NCBI GenBank assembly: GCA_964551035.1
Contig: CAZKBK010000009.1
Location: forward strand, 1 to 64,000
Length of the DNA: 64,000 nt
Reading direction: 5' to 3'
Source of the DNA: Chryseosolibacter sp964551035
GTDB taxonomy: Bacteria > Bacteroidota > Bacteroidia > Cytophagales > Cyclobacteriaceae
Shown here: positions 63,761 to 64,000 of the stretch, one piece after another
Layout of the letters: the number at the start of each line of letters is the position of its first letter
Position numbering within the stretch: the stretch's first letter is position 1
Program-made: the position numbers and the translations under genes
The notes under the pieces: model-generated
What the model was told of the DNA's origin: nothing
Databases searched by the model: none
The model's input: the letters and a program-made list of their open reading frames with translations, nothing else

Positions 63761-64000
63761 GGAATTGGTTCGGTAAAATGATTTCACGCGATGGAGGATT
63801 TGTGTTTCAGTTGGGTTACGGGCTGGATGCGGCTAAGTTGCCAAAGAAGACCCCTGACCCGCTGATAAGCGGTGTATATGAGGTGGACAAGGGCAGTCGA
63901 GGGGTCGGCGTGTGCTTTTAAAGTCGACAACGGGATCGTTACACGTTCCCTGGGATCGCGAAACGCACATGGTGCTGGGGGCTGGTCAACTACGACAGCG
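63761..64000. other. Window end, no gene seen
   Basis: The last 240 bases contain no supported reading frame. They include the promoter side of the lipoprotein gene. Confidence 0.4.

Overview
The window looks like chromosomal DNA of a Bacteroidota species, most likely of the Cytophagales type. This is inferred from gene content: a giant secreted protein with a type IX sorting tail, a HmuY/HmuR haem-uptake locus, lone MacB/FtsX-type permeases, YtrA-type GntR control, a TAnnTTTG promoter element, and few clear Shine-Dalgarno sites. Most of the window is GC-rich. One block, about 3.17-8.27 kb, is visibly AT-rich and looks acquired. No rRNA, tRNA or CRISPR array was seen.

Layout. (1) 1-8.6 kb: accessory region bracketed by two copies of a ~153-bp direct repeat (1-155 and 8475-8627). 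It holds a secreted Cys-containing protein, an EthD-domain protein, a complete IS3-family element (1921-3167) with a -1 frameshift site, and an AT-rich island. The island carries a tight five-gene operon (four small winged-helix-like proteins plus a DUF4145-like protein), a DUF4238 protein and a membrane protein. Genes on both sides of the island look truncated. (2) 8.7-20 kb: household and scattered genes (DJ-1/PfpI-TPR, AraC regulator, papain-like lipoprotein, DinB, pirin, Crp/Fnr regulator, DoxX-like, small membrane proteins). Several are decayed: a CapK/phenylacetate-CoA-ligase remnant without its N-terminal half, two head-to-head fragments of what looks like one gene family, and an RtcB pseudogene missing its central metal-site segment. 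(3) 20.3-29.8 kb: a 1,660-residue type IX-secreted repeat protein, a MacB-like permease, a lipoprotein and a small membrane protein. (4) 29.9-33.8 kb: YceI, then divergently four translationally coupled genes: ATP-grasp ligase, YqcI/YcgG haem-type N-oxygenase homologue, DUF1989 protein, LysE-type exporter. (5) 33.9-37.5 kb: a conserved protein and a YtrA-type ABC operon with a perfect palindromic operator. (6) 37.7-53.3 kb: seven co-directional export genes: ABC ATPase, ABC permease fused to an M1-peptidase-like and golvesin-like exterior, TolC, adaptor, RND pump, an RND pump fused to an ABC ATPase, and an ABC permease. (7) 53.5-61.7 kb: a phosphatase/arsenate-reductase-like protein and a haem-uptake operon hmuTUVSRY read leftward from two Fur-like boxes. 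(8) 61.9-63.8 kb: OsmC and a lipoprotein.

Four things deserve most attention: the RND-ABC fusion, whose nucleotide-binding domain is split by a transmembrane insertion; the ATP-grasp/YqcI-YcgG/DUF1989/LysE cluster, which looks like a small guanidine or N-hydroxylation pathway; the winged-helix/DUF4145 operon on the acquired island; and the recombination scars around that island. Novelty could not be tested here because no database search was possible.
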